Assembly: GCA_903935335.1 (NCBI GenBank)
Contig: CAIZRG010000044.1
Span: 1 to 33,163, forward strand
Origin: Oligoflexia bacterium
GTDB lineage: Bacteria > Bdellovibrionota > UBA1018
Direction of reading: 5' to 3'
DNA length: 33,163 nucleotides
The notes beneath the pieces are model-generated. The model had not been told where the DNA came from. It saw only the letters and a list, made by a program, of their open reading frames with translations, and did not search any database. The position numbers and the translations under genes were made by a program. Shown here in pieces: positions 23,357 through 31,565 of the stretch (positions within the stretch are counted from its first letter, which is position 1; the number at the start of each line of letters is the position of its first letter).

Positions 23357-24724
23357 ATGTGGGGAAAAGTTTTAAAAATCAGGTTTTGGTCTTTGTTTCT
23401 TCTGGCTATAGGCTATTTTGGATTTGTGATTCATTCTGGGCAAGCCAGTCAAGTTCATCGACAAAAATCATCAGAAGAAAATTTACCCAAAAAAAATTTA
23501 CCTAAAAAAACGTTAGAAGAAGCTTTTTTTGCTGCCTTTACTTTGAGTGAGACAATCGATATTCAGAAGGAACTTTTCTTACAAGCCGATGAGGGCTTCA
23601 GCCAAGCTTTAGGAGTTATGCTGCCTACTGTTTCAGGAAGCTATTCTTTTCTTCAACAGGCTCACCCCTTAAGTGCAACAGGTGCTGCAATTTCACCCTC
23701 CGTCCAGCATACAGCAAAAATTATGGCGACTCAGCCACTTTTTCGTGGGATGAAAGATTTTTCAAGCTTGAGGCAAAGAAAATTTCTAGTCGGTGCTCAA
23801 ATTCAATCTTACTATTTGGCTGCTCGTCAGCTTTTTTATGATCTTTCGACTGCTTACTATAATGTTTTATCTTATCAATCTGATGAACAAAACTACGAAA
23901 TTGAAATTCAGATGAATCTGAAGCGTCTTTCCGAATTAGAAAAATTTTATCAAATTGGTCGTTCCCAATGGACGGATGTACTTACGTTTAAATCGAATAT
24001 TGCATCTTTAGAAGCTCAATTGGAGGTAACTCGAGGACAACTGAGTGTTGCTAAAGAGGTTCTTTCTTATCTAACAGGTTGGAAGGAAGAGGTTTTGCTT
24101 GAGGATGATGAAAAAAGTTTTCATAAAATTGAAAACTTAGATTTTTATTTATCAAAGATTGAAGATCGATCTGAAGTCAAATTAGCATTAGAAAATGTTC
24201 GAGCCAATGAAGAATCGAGTAGGATTGCTTTGGGTCAACATTTCCCATCAGTCGATCTAGTCGGGGATTACTACTTTACTCGTCCCGGAGCTTTAAATAA
24301 TGTGAATTGGGATGTTCAGTTATTGCTGAGCTTTCCTATTTTTCAGGGAGGGGTAGTTCAATCTCAAGTACGTCAAGCTCAATCTGTGATTCGGCAGTAT
24401 GATCGTCTTCTTTCACAAGCCAGAAGGTCAGCTGATCAAGAAATTCGGACGTTTTATGCAATTTGTTCGGCAGATCTGAAGCAGCAAAATAAACTCAAGG
24501 AACTTGTTTCTATATCTAAACAGAATGAGGAAACCCAAATCAAATATTATCGAAATGGTCTTGTGACTAATCTTGATGTTTTAACATCCATTACAACTTC
24601 TCAAGATGCAAAGCGACAAAAAGATCATCAGAATTTTATGCTGAGACTAGATCAAGTGAAATTAGAAGCAGCTACAGGTCAACGACTTGAGGCTGTAGTA
24701 ACTAAGCCCAATCTATCTAAATAG
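23357..24724 (+). CDS. TolC-like outer membrane efflux protein
   Basis: 455 residues. The signal peptide is about 1-31 (cleavage after QAS). A short linker with a repeated NLPKK follows. Two OEP domains cover about 50-450: TLEEAFFAAFTLS starts the first, with LRQRKFLVGAQIQSYYLAARQLFYDLSTAYYNVL; the second has VELVGDYYFTRPG-type strand residues (SVDLVGDYYF), LSFPIFQGGVVQSQVRQAQ and a closing KYYRNGLVTNLDVLTS. This is the trimeric channel-tunnel family, which carries substrates across the periplasm and outer membrane for RND or type I systems. Six bases separate it from the first RND gene, so it is the cognate exit duct. No ribosome site is visible before the ATG. Confidence 0.9.
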   Translation: MWGKVLKIRFWSLFLLAIGYFGFVIHSGQASQVHRQKSSEENLPKKNLPKKTLEEAFFAAFTLSETIDIQKELFLQADEGFSQALGVMLPTVSGSYSFLQQAHPLSATGAAISPSVQHTAKIMATQPLFRGMKDFSSLRQRKFLVGAQIQSYYLAARQLFYDLSTAYYNVLSYQSDEQNYEIEIQMNLKRLSELEKFYQIGRSQWTDVLTFKSNIASLEAQLEVTRGQLSVAKEVLSYLTGWKEEVLLEDDEKSFHKIENLDFYLSKIEDRSEVKLALENVRANEESSRIALGQHFPSVDLVGDYYFTRPGALNNVNWDVQLLLSFPIFQGGVVQSQVRQAQSVIRQYDRLLSQARRSADQEIRTFYAICSADLKQQNKLKELVSISKQNEETQIKYYRNGLVTNLDVLTSITTSQDAKRQKDHQNFMLRLDQVKLEAATGQRLEAVVTKPNLSK

Positions 24725-24730
24725 GAACTA

Positions 24731-27700
24731 ATGCCTATGAGTTTGTCAGAGATCTCAATTCGTCGTCCTGTTTTTGCTTGGATGCTCATGCTGGGTCTTA
24801 TTTTGTTTGGAGCGATCTCGTTTCAGCGGATGGGGATCAGTCAGATGCCAGATATTGATTTCCCCGTGGTTAATATTGCTCTTCGCCTGGATAACGCTGC
24901 TCCTGAAGTCATGGAAGTCAATGTTGTAGATACGATTGAAGAGGCAGTAATGGGGATTGAGGGGTTAGAGAGGGTGACATCCAGTGTGAGTCAGGGAATA
25001 GCAAATGTCACCTGCCAGTTTAAGATGAACCATAGCATTTCTGTGGCTCTTCAAGAAGTCGTTAATCGGATTGAGCAAGTGTCTAATCGACTGCCTTCAC
25101 TTTTATACCCTCCTGTGATTACAAAAACTAATCCGGAAGATCAACCTCTTCTTTGGGTGATGTTGACTGCAGACGCTGGGGTTCCTCTTTATCAACAGAT
25201 GATTTACGCTCGCAATACACTGAAGGGCCAACTCTCAAGTCTTTTAGGAGTGGGGAATGTGACCTTTGCGGGTTACGTTGAGCCTAATCTGAGAGTTTGG
25301 GTTGATCGAGATCGTTTGTATCGATTCAATCTCACAGGGACCGATATTTGGAGTGCTATTCAATCCGAACAAATTGAGCAACCTGCGGGTAGAATTGAGT
25401 CTACGCTCACTGAGACCAATATCCGTGTTTTAGGAGAGGCAAGAAGTGCTCAAGAATTTGGTCAAATTCGAATTCACTCAAGAAATGGGGGAGTTAATTA
25501 CAAGCCCATTTCTTTAAATCAAGTTGCAAAAATCGAAGAGGGAGTTGCTGATATTCGTCAGATTTCTCGTTTTAATGGGAAAACTGTGGTGGGTTTAGGG
25601 ATTGTTAAACAACATGGAGCAAATGCGGTTGATGTAGCAAATCGTGTAAGGCAAAAAATAGATCAAATTCAAAAATCAATTTTACCAAGTTATCATGTTG
25701 CTGTAGAGCTAGATACCACACGATTTATTGAAGAATCTATTCATGAACTCAATTGGAGTTTAATTTTCTCAGCAATTTTGACTGCAGTCGTTTGTTTTTT
25801 ATTCTTGGGTTCTTGGTCCTCTACAATGAATGTGCTCTTTTCAATTCCTACCTCAATTATAGGAGCATTTTGTGCTCTGTATTTTTTTGGCTTTACTCTC
25901 AATACATTTACTCTGCTAGGCCTTAGCCTTGCCATTGGCATTGTTGTGGATGATGCCATTATGATGCTTGAAAATATTGTTCGACATTACGAGATGGGGA
26001 AAAGTCGAAAACAGGCATCACTGGATGGGTCACATGAAATTACTTTTGCTGCTTTAGCTACAACTTTAGCGATTGCAGCTATTTTTATTCCAGTAATTTT
26101 TATGAAAGGGGTCGTGGGTCGATTTTTTTATCAGTATGGAATTACAGTGACTATTGCTGTTTTTTTATCTCTTTTGGAAGCATTAACATTAACCCCTATG
26201 CGCTGTTCACAATTTTTGCAATCCGGAAAAGTGGGTTATTCAAATGGAGCATTCAGGAGAATGGATCGATTTATGAATTTTTTATCCATGAAATACAAGG
26301 ATGCTCTTAGCTGGTGTCTCAATAAAAGAGTTTCTGTGATTAGTATTTCATTGGTTGTATTTGCTGCTTCAGTAATGATTCTTTTTTCTTTAAAAAAAGA
26401 GTTGATTCCAGCGCAAGATCAGTCCCTTTTTTTATTATCAATTAAAACTCCAGTAGGAACTTCTATTCAAGCTACAGATCTTACTTTTAAGAAAGTTGAA
26501 GATTATTTAAGAAAACAAAGTGAAATTAAAAATATTTATACTACTATTGGAAATTATAGAAACAACAATGTTTCAAATTCTGGTGTTATTTACGTTATTT
26601 TAAAAGAGCCTCAATTAAGAAAGCTGAATCAAAGAGAGCTGATGGATCGGAGTAAAATAGAGTTAAAGAAATTGATTTCTGATGTAGAAATTTCAACTCA
26701 AGATCTATCGTTAGCAGGATTGAGTGCTTCACGAGGATTTCCAGTGGAATTTACACTTGAAGGTCCTGAGTGGAATCAATTGATAAAATTCTCAAACCTC
26801 ATTCTTGAAAAACTAAAAATGACAGGTCTCTTAGAAGATATTAATACTGATTTTCAAGCAGGAATGCCTGAGATTCATATTATTCCTGATAGGATTAAAT
26901 CATTTGATCATGGAGTATCCCTTGCAACGATCGGACAGGAGATTGGCTATTTGATTGGTGGACAAATTTTTAATTCAAATACTCAGTATCCAAAACAAGG
27001 ACATCGCTATGATATTCGAGTTCGCTCTAAGCCAGAAAGCTGTGAAAAATTAAGTGATGTTTCGGGTCTTTTTTTAAATAATGATCGGGGGGCTAATTTA
27101 GTTCCTTTATTGAATACAGCCAAAGTTGAGGTGACCACAGCACCACAGCTTATTTCTAGAGTCAATCGAGTCAGGGCGATTCCTGTCTATGCTAATGTAG
27201 CTACTCATACTTCTCAGCAAGAAGCAATGAACGCTGTAGTGAAGATTGGAGAAGAAGTCTTATCTTCTCATTCCGGTTATTTTTTAAAAGTTTCTGGAAG
27301 TGCTCAGGCGTTTCAAGAGGCTTTTTCAGGTCTTATTTTCGCGTTAGTTCTTGGAGTTGCTATTGCCTACATGATTCTTGCTTCACAATTTAATAGTTTT
27401 ATTCATCCGGTGACAGTATTGACAGCATTACCTTTTAGTCTTTCTGGTGCTTTATTGGCTTTATTTTTGGGTCATCAATCGTTGAGTCTTTATAGTATGA
27501 TTGGCTTGATTCTTCTAATGGGGATTGTAAAGAAAAATTCAATTTTATTAGTAGATTTTACAAATCAAAAAAGGTCTGAAGGACTTCCCCCCTTACAGGC
27601 ATTGTTAGAAGCTTGCCCGATTCGTCTGCGACCTATTCTGATGACTTCAATTGCGATGATTGCAGGAGCAATTCCTGAGGCTTTAAACTGGGGTGCAGGA

Positions 27701-27838
27701 TCCGAAACAAGGATTCCTATGGCTCTTTCGATCATTGGGGGTGTCCTATTGTCTACCGTTCTTACTCTTTTTGTAGTCCCCTGTGTTTACAGTTTCTTGA
27801 CTCGGTTTGAGCAACCGGATCAAGAGTGGGAGAGTTAA
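24731..27838 (+). CDS. RND (HAE1/MdtBC-like) efflux transporter, first copy
   Basis: 1035 residues, full length for a proton-driven RND pump of the inner membrane. It starts SLSEISIRRPVFAWML, the conserved first helix. The proton relay is complete: Asp407-Asp408 in GIVVDDAIMMLEN, Lys935 in MGIVKKNSILLVDF, and the Arg of RPILMTSIAM. Porter and docking domains lie at about 35-330 and 560-865. AGGA lies seven bases before the ATG. It is six bases after the tolC-like gene and three bases before a paralogue, an arrangement like mdtB-mdtC. The adaptor (HlyD/MdtA) normally encoded with such pumps is missing from the window. Substrate is not predictable. Confidence 0.95.
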   Translation: MPMSLSEISIRRPVFAWMLMLGLILFGAISFQRMGISQMPDIDFPVVNIALRLDNAAPEVMEVNVVDTIEEAVMGIEGLERVTSSVSQGIANVTCQFKMNHSISVALQEVVNRIEQVSNRLPSLLYPPVITKTNPEDQPLLWVMLTADAGVPLYQQMIYARNTLKGQLSSLLGVGNVTFAGYVEPNLRVWVDRDRLYRFNLTGTDIWSAIQSEQIEQPAGRIESTLTETNIRVLGEARSAQEFGQIRIHSRNGGVNYKPISLNQVAKIEEGVADIRQISRFNGKTVVGLGIVKQHGANAVDVANRVRQKIDQIQKSILPSYHVAVELDTTRFIEESIHELNWSLIFSAILTAVVCFLFLGSWSSTMNVLFSIPTSIIGAFCALYFFGFTLNTFTLLGLSLAIGIVVDDAIMMLENIVRHYEMGKSRKQASLDGSHEITFAALATTLAIAAIFIPVIFMKGVVGRFFYQYGITVTIAVFLSLLEALTLTPMRCSQFLQSGKVGYSNGAFRRMDRFMNFLSMKYKDALSWCLNKRVSVISISLVVFAASVMILFSLKKELIPAQDQSLFLLSIKTPVGTSIQATDLTFKKVEDYLRKQSEIKNIYTTIGNYRNNNVSNSGVIYVILKEPQLRKLNQRELMDRSKIELKKLISDVEISTQDLSLAGLSASRGFPVEFTLEGPEWNQLIKFSNLILEKLKMTGLLEDINTDFQAGMPEIHIIPDRIKSFDHGVSLATIGQEIGYLIGGQIFNSNTQYPKQGHRYDIRVRSKPESCEKLSDVSGLFLNNDRGANLVPLLNTAKVEVTTAPQLISRVNRVRAIPVYANVATHTSQQEAMNAVVKIGEEVLSSHSGYFLKVSGSAQAFQEAFSGLIFALVLGVAIAYMILASQFNSFIHPVTVLTALPFSLSGALLALFLGHQSLSLYSMIGLILLMGIVKKNSILLVDFTNQKRSEGLPPLQALLEACPIRLRPILMTSIAMIAGAIPEALNWGAGSETRIPMALSIIGGVLLSTVLTLFVVPCVYSFLTRFEQPDQEWES

Positions 27839-27841
27839 TTC

Positions 27842-30800
27842 ATGAGCAGTCTATCTGAGATTTCAATTCGACGTCCGGTGATGGCTTGGATGTTGATGGC
27901 AAGTCTCATTATTTTTGGAATTATTTCTTTTCAGCGCCTAGGGGTTAGTCAATTGCCCGATGTTGATTTTCCAGTCGTGAGTGTTTCTTTATCCTTGACA
28001 GGAGCTGCTCCCGAAGTCATTGAAAGTCAGGTGTTGGATCCGATTGAAGATTCCTTGATGCAGATGGATGGAATTAGAAGTATTACGTCAACAGCTCAGC
28101 AAAGCTCAGGTACCATTGCAGTCGAATTTGATTTAAACCGAAATATTGATGATGCTCTTCAGGAGGTGAGTCAGCATATCGATCAGGTGAAAAACCTACT
28201 TCCCTCTGATTTATTCCCTCCTGTTCTCAGAAAAACAAACCCTGAAGATCAGCCGATTTTATGGATAGGACTGACCGCAGAAGATCCTAAAACTAAACTG
28301 ATCGATTTAATGATCTATGCTAAGAACTATTTAAAGCCTCAGTTTGGAATGGTTTTGGGTGTAGGAGATATTGCTATTGGAGGTTATGTTGATCCTGCGC
28401 TTCGAGTTTGGCTTGATCTTCATAAGATGAATCGTCTAGATCTTACGTCTGATGATGTAGTGAAAGCTATTCAGAAGGAGCAACTCGAATATCCAGCGGG
28501 ACAAATCCAAAGTCAGGAAAAAGAATATCATTTAAGACTTTTAGGAGAAAGTAAAACGCCAGAGGATTTTGGAAAAATTCAAATCAATCAGCGCATTTCT
28601 CAAGGACCTAATTATCGGCGTGTCATGCTTAATCAATTGGGGTTGATTGAGGAAGGGACTGCCGATGTTCGTAAAATTTCTCGAATGAATGGGAAACTTG
28701 CTGTTGGATTAGGAATTATCAAGCAGCATGGCTCTAATGCTGTCGAGGTGGGTCTTGCTATTCGTAAAAAGCTTGAAGAAATGAAGCCTGTAGTTCCAAA
28801 AAATTTTGAGATAGGAATTCGAACCGATAATACCCGATTTATTAGACAATCCGTTAATCAACTTTTATTTACTTTGTTGTTATCTGTTTTATTGACGTCA
28901 TTGGTTTGCTACCTGTTTTTGGGGTCTTGGACTTCTACTTTAAACGTCCTGATGGCAATTCCGACTTCAATCATTGGGACTTTCATCTCTTTTTTCTTTT
29001 TTGGTTTTACACTCAATACATTTACTTTGTTAGGTTTGAGTCTTGCCATTGGTATCGTTGTGGATGATGCCATTATGATGTTAGAGAATATTGTTCGACA
29101 TCGTGAACTTGGTGAGAAGAAGAAAGCTGCAGCACTAAAAGGGGCTTCTGAAATTACCTTTTCAGCAATAGCAGCCACTATTGCTGTGGCTGCTATTTTT
29201 ATTCCTGTCATTTTCATGAAAGGAGTTATTGGAAGATATTTTTTTCAATATGGTATTACAGTGACGGTTGCAGTTTTTCTATCCTTGCTTGAAGCGCTTA
29301 CTTTAACTCCAATGCGTTGCTCTCGATATTTAGTAGTTCAAAACGATTCTAAAGGACTTTCTGGTAAAGTTGATTTAGCCTTCAAGAAGCTTTCAAAGCT
29401 GTATGAAAAATTACTCCGTTTTTTATTAGTTCATCGATGGAAAACTCTTTGTGCTACCTTGGTTTTTTTTATAGGGAGTTTTTTTGTTGGAAAGTATTTA
29501 CCTTCAGAGTTGATGCCAGCTCAAGATCAATCCATGTTTATGCTGAGATTTAAACTTCCTGTTGGCACTTCATTGGAGGTGACTAGCTCAAAAATCAAGC
29601 AAGTTGAGAATTATCTTTTGAGTCTTCCTGAGATTCAAGGACTGTTTAGTGTGGTCGGTGGTTTTGGAGGAGATGCGGTGAATCAGGGTATGGCTTATGC
29701 CACCTTGGTAGATCGAAGCCAGAGGCAACTTTCTCAAGCAGATATTATTAAAAAAGTGAGAAAAGAACTCAAAAAAAGAGTACCCGAAATGCAGAGTATT
29801 GCACAAGATCTTTCAGTTCGTGGTTTTTCTGCTACAAGAGGCTTTCCTGTAGAGTTTGTGATTCAAGGTCCAGATTGGGGTGAGCTTACGGATCTCACTT
29901 CTCGAGTCATGGAAGAAATGAAAAAATCAAATCTTTTGGCTGATGTCAATACGGATGTTCAAAGTGGTATGCCAGAGGTACAAATTGTTCCTAATCGAAA
30001 AAAAATGGCAGATCACGCAGTTTCAGTGAACACGGTGACTCATGTTCTGAACACTCTGATGGGAGGGCTCATCTTAAATGGTCAAACTCAGTATCCAAAA
30101 AATAATCATCGCTATGAAATAGAAGTAAGATTAGTAGACTTTGAGAGAAATAAAATCCCAGATCTAAAGAAGGTCTGGGTCAGAAATAATCGAGGTTTGA
30201 GGGTTGCTCTTTCTGATGTAGTTGATTTAAAGGTTAAACCCAACTTGCTTCTGATCTCACGATTAAATCGTTCTCGTGCGATTACCGTTTATGGAAATCC
30301 GGCTCCGGGACATTCTCAGCAGGAAGCCATGGAATCTACAGAAAAGTTAGCACGTTCCATGCTTCCTCCTGGTTATACTTTAAAAATGGTGGGGAGTTCT
30401 CAAAGTTATCGGGAGTCGTTTCAAAGTTTGATTGCAGCTTTGATTTTGGGAATTCTTGTTTCTTATATGGTTTTAGCTTCTCAGTTTAATAGCTTTATTC
30501 ATCCAATTACCGTTCTTATGGCGTTGCCTTTTAGTTTTTCAGGAGCTTTCATTGCTTTGTCGCTCTTTCATCAATCTATAAATATGTATAGCTTGATTGG
30601 ATTCATTCTTTTGATGGGAATTGTAAAGAAAAATTCTATTTTACTAGTTGATTTTACAAATCAGTGCCGTCAAAAAAACAGAGGATCTGAAGAAGTTTAT
30701 CGTGCTTTGATTCAGGCTTGTCCGATTCGACTTAGGCCTATTCTTATGACGTCAATTGCTACAGTCGTTGCCGCATTGCCTGAAGCTCTAGCCGTGGGTC

Positions 30801-30931
30801 CTGGGTCAGAAGCAATGATCCCTATGGCTATTGCAATCATTGGAGGGGTCATCGTTTCTACAGTCTTAACTTTATTTGTGGTTCCCTGCTTTTATAGTTT
30901 AGTTTCTACGTTGGAGCGTCATGATGAATAG
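27842..30931 (+). CDS. RND (HAE1/MdtBC-like) efflux transporter, second copy
   Basis: 1029 residues, a close paralogue of the preceding pump, similar along the whole length and even at DNA level around helix 4. Relay residues are kept: Asp408-Asp409 in GIVVDDAIMMLEN, Lys930 in MGIVKKNSILLVDF, and LRPILMTSIA. Both copies therefore look active, and a heterotrimer as in MdtB2C is a reasonable inference. The two differ mainly in the porter domains and in the loop after helix 6 (about 495-520). GGGAGAG lies before the ATG. It is the last gene of the rightward unit; no adaptor gene follows, only the gene-free hairpin-rich stretch. Confidence 0.95.
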   Translation: MSSLSEISIRRPVMAWMLMASLIIFGIISFQRLGVSQLPDVDFPVVSVSLSLTGAAPEVIESQVLDPIEDSLMQMDGIRSITSTAQQSSGTIAVEFDLNRNIDDALQEVSQHIDQVKNLLPSDLFPPVLRKTNPEDQPILWIGLTAEDPKTKLIDLMIYAKNYLKPQFGMVLGVGDIAIGGYVDPALRVWLDLHKMNRLDLTSDDVVKAIQKEQLEYPAGQIQSQEKEYHLRLLGESKTPEDFGKIQINQRISQGPNYRRVMLNQLGLIEEGTADVRKISRMNGKLAVGLGIIKQHGSNAVEVGLAIRKKLEEMKPVVPKNFEIGIRTDNTRFIRQSVNQLLFTLLLSVLLTSLVCYLFLGSWTSTLNVLMAIPTSIIGTFISFFFFGFTLNTFTLLGLSLAIGIVVDDAIMMLENIVRHRELGEKKKAAALKGASEITFSAIAATIAVAAIFIPVIFMKGVIGRYFFQYGITVTVAVFLSLLEALTLTPMRCSRYLVVQNDSKGLSGKVDLAFKKLSKLYEKLLRFLLVHRWKTLCATLVFFIGSFFVGKYLPSELMPAQDQSMFMLRFKLPVGTSLEVTSSKIKQVENYLLSLPEIQGLFSVVGGFGGDAVNQGMAYATLVDRSQRQLSQADIIKKVRKELKKRVPEMQSIAQDLSVRGFSATRGFPVEFVIQGPDWGELTDLTSRVMEEMKKSNLLADVNTDVQSGMPEVQIVPNRKKMADHAVSVNTVTHVLNTLMGGLILNGQTQYPKNNHRYEIEVRLVDFERNKIPDLKKVWVRNNRGLRVALSDVVDLKVKPNLLLISRLNRSRAITVYGNPAPGHSQQEAMESTEKLARSMLPPGYTLKMVGSSQSYRESFQSLIAALILGILVSYMVLASQFNSFIHPITVLMALPFSFSGAFIALSLFHQSINMYSLIGFILLMGIVKKNSILLVDFTNQCRQKNRGSEEVYRALIQACPIRLRPILMTSIATVVAALPEALAVGPGSEAMIPMAIAIIGGVIVSTVLTLFVVPCFYSLVSTLERHDE

Positions 30932-31014
30932 TAGTGTTCAGTGATTGGAGGATATACAATTTAGTTCCAATTCATTTTCATTATTGGCCAGTTCTTGAGA
31001 AATGGCTGCAGACT

Positions 31015-31033
31015 GGATTAAATTTTTTAATCC
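31015..31033 (+). terminator. hairpin 84 bases after the RND operon, possible 3' end
   Basis: GGATTAAA, a three-base loop and TTTAATCC form a perfect 8-bp stem, extended by CT/AG across one bulged base. There is no downstream T-run, so it is not a typical intrinsic terminator; it may protect a 3' end. Confidence 0.3.
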
Positions 31034-31081
31034 CAGACCTAGGTAGACGTAAGTACATCTCCTTCTTGGTTTGATATGATC

Positions 31082-31123
31082 GCTTATAGACGATCAAATA
31101 TAGTCATATGATCGTCTATAAGC
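31082..31123. repeat. perfect 15-bp inverted repeat
   Basis: The arms 31082-31096 and 31109-31123 are exact reverse complements around a 12-base spacer. The left arm can also pair differently, because TGATCG at 31077-31082 complements CGATCA at 31091-31096, which allows two mutually exclusive hairpins. No T-run follows on either strand. It may be a protein-binding site, an RNA switch or an element relic. Confidence 0.75.
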
Positions 31124-31537
31124 TAAAAAATAATTCTCTACACTCATACCCTTAGGTCAAATCCAACGACCTCGTCTCGGCTGGATCAAAGCTATCCGGG
31201 AGTCCCTATTAATGTCGACTCGTTAACGAGCGAAACCAAAACTCAGAATTCCATCCTACATCAATACTCAGACTGATCTTATTCAGTTCGCACGCTCATG
31301 AGGCCCATCTAAAAATGCTAGTTCTTCAACCACACGCCCCACTTATGCTCCTATATCCAGATATTTCACCAGGAAATCGATTTTTTGAGTTGATGAACAA
31401 AAAGACCTTCAAAAACGATTATTTTTATAAAAAAGAGAATTTTTAGGGCAATTTTTCATGATCAGCACACTGCTGAGTGTATTTCTACACGAGTCACTAC
31501 AAACCCAAAAAGAATGAGAAGAGAGCTCAACTGAATA

Positions 31538-31557
31538 AATTTTTAGGAATAAAAATT
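31538..31557 (-). terminator. weak AT-only hairpin after the lipoprotein gene
   Basis: An 8-bp stem (AATTTTTA/TAAAAATT) with a four-base loop lies eight bases beyond the stop of the leftward lipoprotein gene. The stem has no G or C pairs and the T-run after it is short, so termination would be weak. Confidence 0.25.
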
Positions 31558-31565
31558 CTAGTCTG

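Larger units (their letters stand above)
30932..31565. other. gene-free region rich in inverted repeats
   Basis: About 630 bases without a convincing gene. The best open frame is 43 codons at 31315-31446 on the plus strand, with no ribosome site or recognisable product. The stretch holds at least five hairpin-forming sequences: 31015-31033, 31082-31123, 31176-31202, 31463-31490 (two small adjacent stems) and 31538-31557, plus the 12-base palindrome CTCGTTAACGAG at 31219-31230. The part from about 31140 to 31340 looks richer in G and C than its surroundings. It could hold a structured RNA, the end of the efflux transcript, or relics of an inserted element. Confidence 0.5.

Noticed and set aside
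31315..31446. 43-codon frame in the gene-free region
   Set aside because: No ribosome site, no recognisable product, and such a length is expected by chance.
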